A stretch of 64,000 nucleotides of DNA from Sulfurimonas sp. (GTDB lineage Bacteria; Campylobacterota; Campylobacteria; Campylobacterales; Sulfurimonadaceae). The stretch is taken from positions 1 to 64,000 of the forward strand of contig NZ_JAHYJB010000006.1 of assembly GCF_019429335.1 (NCBI RefSeq), in the 5' to 3' direction. Under the pieces are notes generated by a model, which did not search any database, was not told where the DNA came from, and was given only the letters and a program-made list of their open reading frames with translations. This document shows positions 17,641 to 26,380 of this stretch, one piece after another. Numbering within the stretch: the first letter of the stretch is position 1; each line of letters begins with the position of its first letter. A program made the position numbers and the translations under genes.

Positions 17641-19374
17641 ATGGATAGGATTACATCTGATTTACTAGCTAACGGCTCCATAATGAAGAGCCAGGTTGAC
17701 AGACTTATTGCCAAAGGTCTTGACAGCAACCTTATTCTTAGAGACATTACTATATCTGGATTTATGACTATGGATAGGCTTGTACGCTTCATTGTTGATA
17801 AGATTCAAAGCGGCGAGTATGACCTCTCAATCATTGATGACTACGATTATATCCAAGAAAAAGATGTTCTAATCAAACTAGCCCAAAAACAAAATGCTCA
17901 ATTTCTTGATTTAGATTCTATAGATATGGATTATAGACTAACAGAAAAAGTCTCCCTTGCACAGTTAAAAAAATATAATGCTTTTCCTGTCTCAGAAGAT
18001 GATTTAAGTATTACTGTTGCCTTTTGCGATCCACTTGATATGGAAGCACACGAATCGATTCAGAGACTTTTTCCAAAAAAACCACTTAAAATAGCAGTAG
18101 CTACGAAAAAACAGATTGAATCATACCTTTTTAAAATAGAGCTTAAAGACAGCATAAAGGGTCTAGTAAAAAAAATCAGGGATGAGTTAAATTCTATAAA
18201 CTCCATAGAGGAGCAACAAGAAGCATCCTCTATTCTTCTTTTGATTGATGTTATTTTAAATGCATGTATTAAAAACCGCGCAAGTGACGTTCATATTGAG
18301 CCGACAGAAAAAAATTGTGTTGTCAGAACAAGAATTGACGGAAAACTTATTGAGATATTTTTATTTGAAAAAGATATCTACCCTCCTCTTGCCTCTAGAC
18401 TTAAGCTGCTAGCCAACCTTGATATAGCAGAAAAAAGAAAACCGCAGGATGGCCGTTTTTCAACTATGGTTAGCTCCAAGGAGTATGATTTCCGTATATC
18501 TACACTCCCGATTTTATACGGCGAATCTATTGTTATGAGGGTTCTTGATAAACAAAAAGCACTCGTGAGACTTGAAGATGCCGGAATGGATTCTATCAGC
18601 TACCAAAAATTTTTAAAAGCGCTAAAAACACCATATGGCATTATATTGGTTACGGGTCCGACAGGAAGCGGTAAAACAACAACCCTTTATGGTGCTCTGA
18701 ATGAACTCAGAAATGTTGAAGACAAAGTTATTACCGTTGAAGATCCGGTTGAGTACAGAATGAATCTTATTCAGCAGGTACAGGTCAATCCAAAAGTCGG
18801 TCTTAGTTTTGCAGATGCTCTTCGCTCAATCTTAAGACAAGACCCCGATAAAATCATGATTGGTGAGATTCGCGACTCTGAAACGCTAGAAATAGCAGTT
18901 AAAGCTGCACTAACAGGCCACTTAGTAATCTCTACGCTGCACACAAATGACTCAATAAGCGCTGTAACTCGCATGGTTGACATGGGCATTGCTCCGTATC
19001 TTATAAGTGGCTCCTTGGTTGCAATTCAGGCGCAAAGACTTGTTAGAAAAATTTGCCAAAACTGTAAAACTGAGGAGAAAGTGCCTCTTTCAGCACTTGA
19101 TGATTTAAAAAATTTGATTCCGCCGGAGAGTAAATTTTATATTGGCAAAGGATGTAAAGAGTGTAATGAGAGTGGTTATTTTGGCAGGGAAATGATTTGT
19201 GAAGTTTTAGTTGTAAACGAAAAAATATCATCTCTTATTGCGAAGAATGCGCCAGTAGAATTAATACATGCTCAAGCGTTAGAAGATGGATTTATTGGAT
19301 TATTTGAAAACGGCATCAACAAGGCTCTTGCTGGTGTTACAAGTTTAGAAGAAATTTTAAGGGTGGCAAAATAA
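17641..19374 (+). CDS. GspE/PulE-type assembly ATPase (MshE/CtsE-like)
   Basis: 577 aa. An N-terminal MshEN-type domain (about 1-150) precedes the motor. The motor has Walker A GPTGSGKTTT near 340, an Asp box with DPDKIMIGEIRD and a His box LVISTLHTND. A zinc site is formed by CQNC and CKEC near 470-520. It powers pilus or pseudopilus assembly at the inner membrane. MshEN domains can bind c-di-GMP, but I could not confirm the two RLGxx-type motifs here. It overlaps the GspF gene by one base. Confidence 0.92.
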   Translation: MDRITSDLLANGSIMKSQVDRLIAKGLDSNLILRDITISGFMTMDRLVRFIVDKIQSGEYDLSIIDDYDYIQEKDVLIKLAQKQNAQFLDLDSIDMDYRLTEKVSLAQLKKYNAFPVSEDDLSITVAFCDPLDMEAHESIQRLFPKKPLKIAVATKKQIESYLFKIELKDSIKGLVKKIRDELNSINSIEEQQEASSILLLIDVILNACIKNRASDVHIEPTEKNCVVRTRIDGKLIEIFLFEKDIYPPLASRLKLLANLDIAEKRKPQDGRFSTMVSSKEYDFRISTLPILYGESIVMRVLDKQKALVRLEDAGMDSISYQKFLKALKTPYGIILVTGPTGSGKTTTLYGALNELRNVEDKVITVEDPVEYRMNLIQQVQVNPKVGLSFADALRSILRQDPDKIMIGEIRDSETLEIAVKAALTGHLVISTLHTNDSISAVTRMVDMGIAPYLISGSLVAIQAQRLVRKICQNCKTEEKVPLSALDDLKNLIPPESKFYIGKGCKECNESGYFGREMICEVLVVNEKISSLIAKNAPVELIHAQALEDGFIGLFENGINKALAGVTSLEEILRVAK

Positions 19375-20621
19375 TGAAATACTTTGTAGCAACTATACTT
19401 ACAAAAGGCAAAAAAGAACAGATTGGCATGTATGCAAAAGATAGGAAACAGGCGAACGAGCTTACAAAACTAAAACATGTTGGGATTATTCTTAAAATTA
19501 CGGAAGAGCAGGAGCCGTTAGAGGCTCAGCTTAAAAGATTTAAGACAACTCTATTAAGTAATGTTAAAAAAAGAAAAATAAAGCCGGATGCATTAATTGC
19601 ATCAATTAGGCAGTTAGCGGTTATGACTAATGCCGGTATTTCTATTTATGACTCACTTAGCGAAATTTCAAAATCTACAACTGACGAAAATCTAAAACTT
19701 GTTTTTGGCAAACTCGCAGAAGATATAAACTCTGGACATTCACTCTCAAAATCTATGAATAACTTCCGCTTTGAACTTGGCAACTTGGCTATAGCCATGG
19801 TTCAACTAGGTGAAAAAACAGGTAACCTAGATGATGCACTCTACTCTCTTGCTAACATGCTTGAAGAGATTCGCTCAAATGTTGTTAAATTTAAAAAAGC
19901 CATGGCATATCCTAGAAATGTTATGATTGCGATGGCGGTTGCATTTACTGTTCTAATCTCTTATGTTGTTCCAAACTTTAAGACCATGTTTGAGAAATTA
20001 AATGCCGAACTGCCACTTCCTACTCTTATATTATTAAAACTTGAGTATCTTTTTAACAATTACGGACTCTATGTATTAGCCTCCTTAGTTATATCATTTG
20101 CAATTTTTAAATATCTGATAAATAACAACAAAGAAATCAGATATGGCTGGCATGAGGTTTTATTAAGAACATATTTGATAAAAAATATCATTATGTTTGC
20201 AACACTTAGCCGTTTTACTCTCGTGTTTTCAGAGCTTATTCGGGCCGGTATACCTATAGCAGAAGCGCTTGACACTTCAATATCAATGATTGACAACCTT
20301 CCATTAAAAGCCAAACTCTCATCTGTTAGATTTGCTGTTGAAAAAGGCTCATCTTTGCATGAAGGATTAGATGATACAAAACTATTTGAAAATATGATTA
20401 TTCAAATGGTTAGTGCCGGCGAAGACAGCGGTACCTTAGACACCATGATTGGAAAAGTTGCAGAGTACTACAAAATGAGGTTTGATGCTATCATTGATGG
20501 TCTTTCGGAAGCAATTGAGCCAATTATGTTGCTAATACTGGCAAGCATGGTTCTTCTTCTTGCTCTTGGCATATTCTTACCTATGTGGGATATGGGTAAC
20601 GCAGTTACAGGTGGTAAATAG
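19374..20621 (+). CDS. GspF/PilC-type inner-membrane platform protein (MshG/CtsF-like)
   Basis: 415 aa with two repeated T2SSF domains (about 75-195 and 280-400). Three to four membrane helices are visible, including NVMIAMAVAFTVLISYVVP and MLLILASMVLLLALGIFLP. It anchors the assembly ATPase and is a core part of type II secretion and type IV pilus machines. It is the last gene of the operon, and the terminator overlaps its stop codon. Confidence 0.92.
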   Translation: MKYFVATILTKGKKEQIGMYAKDRKQANELTKLKHVGIILKITEEQEPLEAQLKRFKTTLLSNVKKRKIKPDALIASIRQLAVMTNAGISIYDSLSEISKSTTDENLKLVFGKLAEDINSGHSLSKSMNNFRFELGNLAIAMVQLGEKTGNLDDALYSLANMLEEIRSNVVKFKKAMAYPRNVMIAMAVAFTVLISYVVPNFKTMFEKLNAELPLPTLILLKLEYLFNNYGLYVLASLVISFAIFKYLINNNKEIRYGWHEVLLRTYLIKNIIMFATLSRFTLVFSELIRAGIPIAEALDTSISMIDNLPLKAKLSSVRFAVEKGSSLHEGLDDTKLFENMIIQMVSAGEDSGTLDTMIGKVAEYYKMRFDAIIDGLSEAIEPIMLLILASMVLLLALGIFLPMWDMGNAVTGGK

Positions 20622-20645
20622 AATAAATTCTATTTACTCTTTTTT
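20614..20645 (+). terminator. strong intrinsic terminator of the pilus/competence operon
   Basis: GTAAATAGAA (20614-20623), a 4-nt loop and TTCTATTTAC (20629-20638) form a 10-bp stem followed by TCTTTTTT. The 5' arm includes the stop codon of the GspF-like gene. yebC ends just beyond on the other strand. Confidence 0.8.
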
Positions 20646-20655
20646 GTGACACTCC

Positions 20656-21366
20656 TTATGCAATATTTGTAAATATTTTTTGCACATCCTCGTCATCTTC
20701 AAGCTTGTCTATAATTTTATCTATATCGGCTTGCTCCTCAGGTGTAAGAGTTATAGGAGATGTTGCCATTCTCTCTAAATTTGCTTTTGTAATCTCGATA
20801 CCCATACCCTCCAACGCACTGTTTATAGCACCAAAACTCTTATAATCGGCCGTAACTATAACGATGCCCTCATCAGCCTCTATCTCTTCTAGTCCGGCAT
20901 CTATTAACTCTAATTCCAACTCTTCTAAATCCATACTATCTTTTTGTGAAAATTCAAACATAGCTTTTCTGTCAAACATAAACTCCAAAGAGCCCTTGAT
21001 GAGCATCTCTCCTCCATGCTTGGTAAGTATATTTTTAACATTTGCAACGCTTCTCGTATTGTTATCAGTCATACACTCTATAAAAAGTTGTACACCATGT
21101 GGTGCTTTACCCTCAAAAGTAACTTCTAGCATGTTTGCCGTATCTTTTAAAGTTGCTCTTTTAATGGCTGCTTCTATATTGTCTTTTGGCATATTCTCAG
21201 CTTTAGCATTTATTATTGCCGTGCGAAGCCTTGCATTCATATCGGGATCAGCTCCACCCTCTTTAGCAGCCATAGTAATAATTTTTCCCAATTTTGGAAA
21301 CAATTTTGACATGGCCCCCCATCTTTTTAACTTTGATGCTTTTCTGTATTCAAAAGCTCTTCCCAT
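20656..21366 (-). CDS. YebC/PmpR family protein
   Basis: 236 aa, normal for the family. The N-terminus has the typical MGRAFEYRKASKLKRWGAM, and NARLRTAIINAKAENMPKDNIE follows. YebC-type proteins were described as transcription regulators, and more recent work links them to translation of proline-rich stretches. The start ATG is preceded by GAGGT. The gene is alone between the pilus operon terminator and the divergent 21464 gene. Confidence 0.93.
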   Translation of the reverse strand: MGRAFEYRKASKLKRWGAMSKLFPKLGKIITMAAKEGGADPDMNARLRTAIINAKAENMPKDNIEAAIKRATLKDTANMLEVTFEGKAPHGVQLFIECMTDNNTRSVANVKNILTKHGGEMLIKGSLEFMFDRKAMFEFSQKDSMDLEELELELIDAGLEEIEADEGIVIVTADYKSFGAINSALEGMGIEITKANLERMATSPITLTPEEQADIDKIIDKLEDDEDVQKIFTNIA

Positions 21367-21463
21367 AAACTTTACCTCACCTATTTTATATACTAATCTC
21401 TATTTACACTCATTTTAAAATCAAAAATGTATAATAGCATATTAGAATACAGTAGGAATTTAA

Positions 21464-21955
21464 ATGGTGTCAAATTTTAAAATTAAAAGTCATTTTTTTA
21501 GCGCTTTTCGCGAGCTATTTGTTCATCATCACGGTTCGCTAGAGTTTCGTGCAAAAATTTTTGCACTTGTTATCTCTGCGAATGATGAGATTAAAGCAGA
21601 AAACTATGATATTGTTAGAAAAATTGGTATGGAAATTTATAAAAATGATGAGGATAGAGCAAGCTTGCTGATGTTATCGACAAAAGAGCTTGTTAAAAAG
21701 GTAAAAGAGAACAATGGGTTTAGTATAGATGCTCTAATTGCCGGAATTCAAAAAGAGTTAAAACAGGTGCCAAGATACGCTAAAAAAATAGAAATCAAAC
21801 AGCTTAAAGAGTTGATTAATCTCTCGCATGATAGCGATACAATCTCATATCAAGAAAATATTCTAGAGTTTTTAAAAGCTATAAAAGATGAGACTCTTCA
21901 TGATAAAAAATCACAAATTGCCAAAGATGAAGAGAGGATAGAGTCTAAGTATTAA
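21464..21955 (+). CDS. hypothetical protein, possibly TerB-like helical
   Basis: 163 aa, wholly helical by appearance, with no signal peptide. The early segment (GSLEFRAKIFALVISANDE) and an internal repeat-like helical layout recall TerB-type folds, but the metal-binding acidic residues are not clear. A TATAAT (21430-21435) and an AGGAAT ribosome site precede the ATG. The 3' end overlaps the convergent ttcA-like gene by 11 nt. Confidence 0.7.
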   Translation: MVSNFKIKSHFFSAFRELFVHHHGSLEFRAKIFALVISANDEIKAENYDIVRKIGMEIYKNDEDRASLLMLSTKELVKKVKENNGFSIDALIAGIQKELKQVPRYAKKIEIKQLKELINLSHDSDTISYQENILEFLKAIKDETLHDKKSQIAKDEERIESKY

Positions 21956-22712
21956 ACTTATCCTTATCAAAAAAGCTCTCTACGGATATATTTTTAAAAG
22001 CTGCATTTAGGCTTGTAAAAAGAGTCGGAAACTCTTTTTCCATATTTCTTAACATCTTTTTTGCATTGGCTCTAGCATGAGGCATTTTTACATCAAATCT
22101 CATTGATGGACATGCCTCATCGCCGATTGTTGGCATCTCATTGTCAAACGCACAAGCAGCCAGTTGTCTCTCTCTCATCTGAATAAGCGGGCGAATTACA
22201 ATCAAACCATTCTCGGCTCTATACTTTGGCGCAAGTGAGCGAAGCTGTCCATTGTAGATAAAGTTCATAAAAAAACTCTCCGCAGCATCATCCATATGAT
22301 GACCAAGTGCAAGCTTGTTGCAACCATGTTTTTCAGCAGCGCCGTAGAGAGAACCTCTTCTCATGCGAGAAAAAAAGCTACAAAACGATGAGTTTTTTCT
22401 TATTTTTTCACCTGCCAAATCATAAATTTGCGTATTATGAATAGCATGAGGAATCTCATGCTCTTTGCAGTGTGCAATAAGTTTATCAAAATTTTCACCC
22501 ATGCCGTATGAAACCGTTACTGCAATAAACTCAAATTTAAAAGGAGCACGACGCTGCTGCTCTTTAAGCGCATGAACCATTGTAAGTGAGTCTTTACCAC
22601 CGCTTAAACCCACTAGGATTTTATCGCCCTCTTCTATTAAGTTAAACTCAGCGTTTGTTTTACCAAGCTTGCTCATGATTTTTTTTGAAAGTTTAATCTG
22701 CAAGCTTGTCAA
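21945..22712 (-). CDS. ttcA: TtcA-like tRNA 2-thiocytidine synthetase with one of the usual cysteines missing
   Basis: 255 aa. The PP-loop SGGKDS is near residue 36, and LGHHMDDAAESFFMNFIYNG is strongly TtcA-like. TtcA puts sulfur on C32 of some tRNAs and uses a [4Fe-4S] cluster held by a CxxC pair and a third Cys. Here the expected CxxCSRxRRG reads CSFFSRMRRG, so the second Cys is Phe (TTT); the third is present in EACPSM. The loss may mark an altered cluster site or a family variant. It overlaps mtnN by 20 nt. Confidence 0.85.
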   Translation of the reverse strand: MTSLQIKLSKKIMSKLGKTNAEFNLIEEGDKILVGLSGGKDSLTMVHALKEQQRRAPFKFEFIAVTVSYGMGENFDKLIAHCKEHEIPHAIHNTQIYDLAGEKIRKNSSFCSFFSRMRRGSLYGAAEKHGCNKLALGHHMDDAAESFFMNFIYNGQLRSLAPKYRAENGLIVIRPLIQMRERQLAACAFDNEMPTIGDEACPSMRFDVKMPHARANAKKMLRNMEKEFPTLFTSLNAAFKNISVESFFDKDKFNT

Positions 22713-23385
22713 CCATTTTCATAACAAACTCTGCACTCTCTTTGGCGCTTGTGTGTAAAAACTCATCAAAACTAAAACTTGCATCCATATCGGCCGCATC
22801 GCTTATTGCACGAAGAATAAAAAATGGCACATTTAGCGCGCTACATACAACAGCAACGCTTCCGCCTTCCATCTCCAGCGCATCTGCACCAAAGGTAGTT
22901 CCTATCCAGTTTTTTCTCTCTTCGTTAGCCACAAACTGATCTCCTGTGGCAATTATCCCCTCTTGTATGCTTTTACCCATACTCTTAGCCACTTCCTTGC
23001 TCATCTCAATCATCTGCTTGTCAGCTTCAATAAATACAGCTCCCTCCGGAACGTAGCCAAACGGATGTCCAAATGCGGTAATATCCAAATCGTGTTGAGC
23101 CAACTTTGTAGCAACTATCAAATCTCCCACCTTTAAGGTCGGCGATATAGCTCCTGCAACACCCGAGAAGAGCAGTTTTTCAGCTCCGAAGTGTTCAATC
23201 ATAGTAGCCGCGCTAAGAGTTGAAAATACTTTTCCGATTTTTGAATAAGCTATAACAAGTTCAACACCCTTATATGATGCTTCATAATATCTGTTTCCTG
23301 CATAATCTGTGGTTTTATATGAACCAATTTTTTCAAGTATCGGAGAGATCTCTTCTGGCATAGCTCCCATTATTGCTATTTTCAT
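22693..23385 (-). CDS. mtnN: 5'-methylthioadenosine/S-adenosylhomocysteine nucleosidase
   Basis: 230 aa. The family start is IAIMGAMPEE, with FSGVAGAI and the C-terminal catalytic stretch RAISDAAD, whose Asp is the general acid. It cleaves adenine from MTA, SAH and 5'-deoxyadenosine. In Campylobacterota the same enzyme can act on aminodeoxyfutalosine in menaquinone synthesis. It lies in a minus-strand run with fabD and a nitrilase-type gene. Confidence 0.95.
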   Translation of the reverse strand: MKIAIMGAMPEEISPILEKIGSYKTTDYAGNRYYEASYKGVELVIAYSKIGKVFSTLSAATMIEHFGAEKLLFSGVAGAISPTLKVGDLIVATKLAQHDLDITAFGHPFGYVPEGAVFIEADKQMIEMSKEVAKSMGKSIQEGIIATGDQFVANEERKNWIGTTFGADALEMEGGSVAVVCSALNVPFFILRAISDAADMDASFSFDEFLHTSAKESAEFVMKMVDKLAD

Positions 23386-23394
23386 CTATTTTCC

Positions 23395-24111
23395 TTATAT
23401 CTCAAATGTTTTTATTACTTTTTCATAACGCGGCAGCTTATAAACTATACTTGCTTCTTCATTGACTATGCAGCTTCCGCCCCAAAAGCCAAGCCCGTCT
23501 TCAAAACCGACCCTGTTTACAAATATAAGCTTTGCGTTGCACTCTAGTGCTAGCGTTTTTATAATCTCATACCATTTATCTTCTATCTCAAGTCCGGCAT
23601 CGCTAAAACCGCGCGCAGGAGAAGCGGCCAGCGCAATTATATAATCTGGATTCTCAGATATTAAGCTTTTATGAACGCTGACATGCCACAAATCTTCACA
23701 TACAACCATTGATACTTTTCCATGGCTGCTAGAAAAACTCTCAAAAACATTACCTGCCTTAAAGTATCTAGCCTCTTCAAACATACCGTAATTAGGAAGA
23801 TAGACCTTATCGTGTTTTGATAAAAGCGTGCCATTAGAAAAGTAGAGTGCAGAGTTTGTAAAATCAGTTCCCTCTTTAATAGCCGCACCTACGACGATAT
23901 CAACATCTCTACTTAAATCTTTTAAAATATCTAACTCGGCTATATCCCAAGCATCCTCGTAGAGTTTATCCTGAAGCATGTAGCCGTTTAGAGAGAGCTC
24001 AGAAAAAACTATTAAATCAGTTTCATTCCTGCATGTAGCAATTATTGAGACTAAATCCTCTAAATTTGAGCGATTTAATTTCGGTGATGTCTGAGCTAGC
24101 GTAATTCTCAT
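23395..24111 (-). CDS. carbon-nitrogen hydrolase (nitrilase superfamily)
   Basis: 238 aa. The Glu-Lys-Cys triad regions are visible: FSELSLNGY (Glu near 40), HDKVYLPNYG (Lys near 103) and VVCEDLWH (Cys near 139). The enzyme hydrolyses an amide or related C-N bond; the substrate cannot be told. It starts 1 nt after fabD ends, so they are co-transcribed. Confidence 0.88.
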   Translation of the reverse strand: MRITLAQTSPKLNRSNLEDLVSIIATCRNETDLIVFSELSLNGYMLQDKLYEDAWDIAELDILKDLSRDVDIVVGAAIKEGTDFTNSALYFSNGTLLSKHDKVYLPNYGMFEEARYFKAGNVFESFSSSHGKVSMVVCEDLWHVSVHKSLISENPDYIIALAASPARGFSDAGLEIEDKWYEIIKTLALECNAKLIFVNRVGFEDGLGFWGGSCIVNEEASIVYKLPRYEKVIKTFEI

Positions 24112-24112
24112 C

Positions 24113-25051
24113 TTATTTGCAGAGTTGTTCTACAACTTCGAGCAGAGATTTCATATCTGAAACAGTGTATGTCTCTAAATTTGGCGCAATTCTCTTATTT
24201 AAGCCCTTAAGAGTAGCTCCGTTTCCAAACTCTATTGCAATATCAACGCGATTAGCTATCGCAAGTATAGAGTGCTTATATTTAACAGGTTTTACCAACT
24301 GCTCAGTTAAAAGCTCAACAGCCTCTTTTTTAGTCGCATATGGAGTGGTTGTTACGTTAGAGATAACAGGAGCCTCAAAATTATCCTCAATCATCCCCTC
24401 CATTAAACTCTTAAGCGGAATCTGTGCGGGAGAGAGTAGTTCACAATGACTTGCAACCGACATATTAAGAAGAAGTGCTCTTTTAGCACCCGCATCTTTA
24501 AATGTCTGCTCTAACGATGCCAAATCAGCTCTCATTCCCGCAACAACAAGCTGTCCATCTTGATTATAATTTGCAGGCCAAACTTTTTTTCCGTCTTTTT
24601 GCGCATCTGCACAAATCTTCTCAACACTCTCATCTTCAAGACCCATAACAACCATCATTCCTGCTTCAATATCGCTGCACGCATCTTGCATCAACTGTCC
24701 ACGTCTATGAACAAGCTCAACTGCGTCAACATAATCAATAGCACCGCTTGCGCAAAGAGCAGAAAATTCACCCAAAGAGTGTCCTAGAAAAAGTTCTGCT
24801 TTTAAATCTGGGCACTTCTCTTTAAAGAGGCGATAAGCGACCATTTGAACCAACAATATTGCAGGCTGAGTATATGCTGTTTGATTTAACAGGTCGTGCT
24901 CACCAAAAATCAACTCATCAAATTTTAATCCGACTCTTTTGCCAGCCTCTTCGAACATCTCTTTTGCCAACTCCGAGTTGTCATAAAAATCCTTACCCAT
25001 GCCTGTTGCTTGAGAGCCCTGTCCTGCAAAAATCATCGCTATTTTTTTCAT
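24113..25051 (-). CDS. fabD: malonyl-CoA:ACP transacylase
   Basis: About 312 aa. It has FAGQGSQ at the N-terminus, the active-site GHSLGEFSA (Ser near 93), QDACSDIEAGMMVVMG, and a second catalytic His in SVASHCELLSP. It loads malonyl groups onto acyl carrier protein for fatty acid synthesis. Of two in-frame ATGs (25057 and 25051) the second has GAAGG at proper distance, so I chose 25051. Confidence 0.95.
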   Translation of the reverse strand: MKKIAMIFAGQGSQATGMGKDFYDNSELAKEMFEEAGKRVGLKFDELIFGEHDLLNQTAYTQPAILLVQMVAYRLFKEKCPDLKAELFLGHSLGEFSALCASGAIDYVDAVELVHRRGQLMQDACSDIEAGMMVVMGLEDESVEKICADAQKDGKKVWPANYNQDGQLVVAGMRADLASLEQTFKDAGAKRALLLNMSVASHCELLSPAQIPLKSLMEGMIEDNFEAPVISNVTTTPYATKKEAVELLTEQLVKPVKYKHSILAIANRVDIAIEFGNGATLKGLNKRIAPNLETYTVSDMKSLLEVVEQLCK

Positions 25052-25061
25052 CTTCATCCTT

Positions 25062-25847
25062 CTATAAATATCTGCTGTTGTCAGCTATCTTTTTTCTAAG
25101 TGTGTTCCTATTTAATCCAAGTTTATCCGCCAGCTTCAATTGCGACCTAAATCTTTGAAGTCCTGCTTTAATTATCGGTATCTCGTATAGATGTAAAAAG
25201 TTTTTATAATCACTATTTGAACCCAATTTATCAACAAGATAATTTTGCATAATACCCATTAACTCATTTTCATTGATGTTTTGCACCAGATAATTAATCA
25301 TTACCTGTTTTCTCAAAGAGAGAGCATTTTGACTCAAGTCGGGCTTAAATTTTTTTAGACTAAACTCCTCTTTTGAGTCAAAAAGCAAAGAGGCCTCTTT
25401 ACTAAATTTTTGTACCAGATGCTCTACATCTTCAGGCCTCTCCTGCAAAGACGGGATATCAAGTTTTATACTAAAAAGTCTCTCTGCAAATTCATTGTAG
25501 TATGAACTCTTCGCTGTTGCCACTACTCTTATGTTGGCTCTGTTTATAATGTCTAAAATTTTATTGATATTTGGTGAATTTTCCAAATTACTGATTACAA
25601 TCTCATTAACACTCTCAAGAGCCGACAACAATTCATCATAATTTGATGCGTCAAGCAGTGGGGCATCTGGGAGAATATAACGAGCTAGAGTTCTTTTTCC
25701 GACACCAATATCCCCTCTTATAAGGGCATTTACGCTTAGTGTCTTTAAAAGAGCTGCTGTTTTAAATGCCTGCGCCGAAGAGGCAGAGGCAGCTATGGAA
25801 TTAGCATCCACAACCCGTGCCGCCGCCAGTTCCACAACAATCATCAT
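25062..25847 (-). CDS. degenerate NtrC-like ATPase domain with Fis-type HTH
   Basis: Up to 261 aa. The C-terminus is a Fis-like helix-turn-helix (LADKLGLNRNTLRKKI). The central part resembles the AAA+ domain of sigma-54 activators: GDIGVGKRT as Walker A near 48 and LQERPEDVEHLV as the arm before sensor II. The GAFTGA loop that contacts sigma-54 is absent, and Walker B is poor (NEIVISNLE). It may therefore act without sigma-54, or be a regulator relic. The longest frame overlaps slyD by 47 nt. A GTG at 25811 overlapping the slyD stop is an equally plausible start, and I am not sure which is used. Confidence 0.75.
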   Translation of the reverse strand: MMIVVELAAARVVDANSIAASASSAQAFKTAALLKTLSVNALIRGDIGVGKRTLARYILPDAPLLDASNYDELLSALESVNEIVISNLENSPNINKILDIINRANIRVVATAKSSYYNEFAERLFSIKLDIPSLQERPEDVEHLVQKFSKEASLLFDSKEEFSLKKFKPDLSQNALSLRKQVMINYLVQNINENELMGIMQNYLVDKLGSNSDYKNFLHLYEIPIIKAGLQRFRSQLKLADKLGLNRNTLRKKIADNSRYL

Positions 25848-26313
25848 GCTGGTTCTCTACCGGTATACCGCTCATTGCTTCTTCTGCAGAAGCCTCTCTA
25901 ATATTGTTTATAGATACCACAAAAGATAAATCTTTTCCAGCCAATGGGTGGTTAAAATCTATAATTACGTTCTCCTCACCAATTTCCTTAACTACTACTT
26001 GAACAGTGCCGCCATCTTCGCCTTGACCATAAAGAGCCATTCCAACTTCCAAATCAATTCCTGAAAACTGATCCTTTGGAACCTCTTGCTTAGCTTCTGC
26101 ATTATACTCGCCATACGCATCTTCTGCTTTTACTAGAACTTCTGCTTTTTCACCTATTGACATGTTAGAGATTGCATTCTCAAGTCCAGGAATAATCTGG
26201 CCTTTTCCAAACATAAACACTAAAGGCATTCCGCCAACATTACTATCTACTACTTTTTCTCCGTCACTTACTTCGTACTCTATCGATACAATTTGATTTT
26301 TTTCTATTGCCAT
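25801..26313 (-). CDS. slyD: FKBP-type peptidyl-prolyl isomerase SlyD
   Basis: 170 aa. The FKBP core is interrupted by an insert-in-flap domain (about 65-120: AYGEYNAEAKQEVPKDQF, the SlyD hallmark). The tail ends in Cys, Gly and His (DDCCGTGGGTGCGC), a short version of the metal-binding tail that lets SlyD deliver nickel to hydrogenase or urease. It has a -10-like TATGATAAAAT upstream and is likely first in a transcript that continues to fabD. Confidence 0.92.
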   Translation of the reverse strand: MAIEKNQIVSIEYEVSDGEKVVDSNVGGMPLVFMFGKGQIIPGLENAISNMSIGEKAEVLVKAEDAYGEYNAEAKQEVPKDQFSGIDLEVGMALYGQGEDGGTVQVVVKEIGEENVIIDFNHPLAGKDLSFVVSINNIREASAEEAMSGIPVENQHDDCCGTGGGTGCGC

Positions 26314-26380
26314 AATGGGTGCCTTTATTTTTTTGTGATTTTATCATAATAACAGTAGTAACTACAAATAAGTTGCTATA

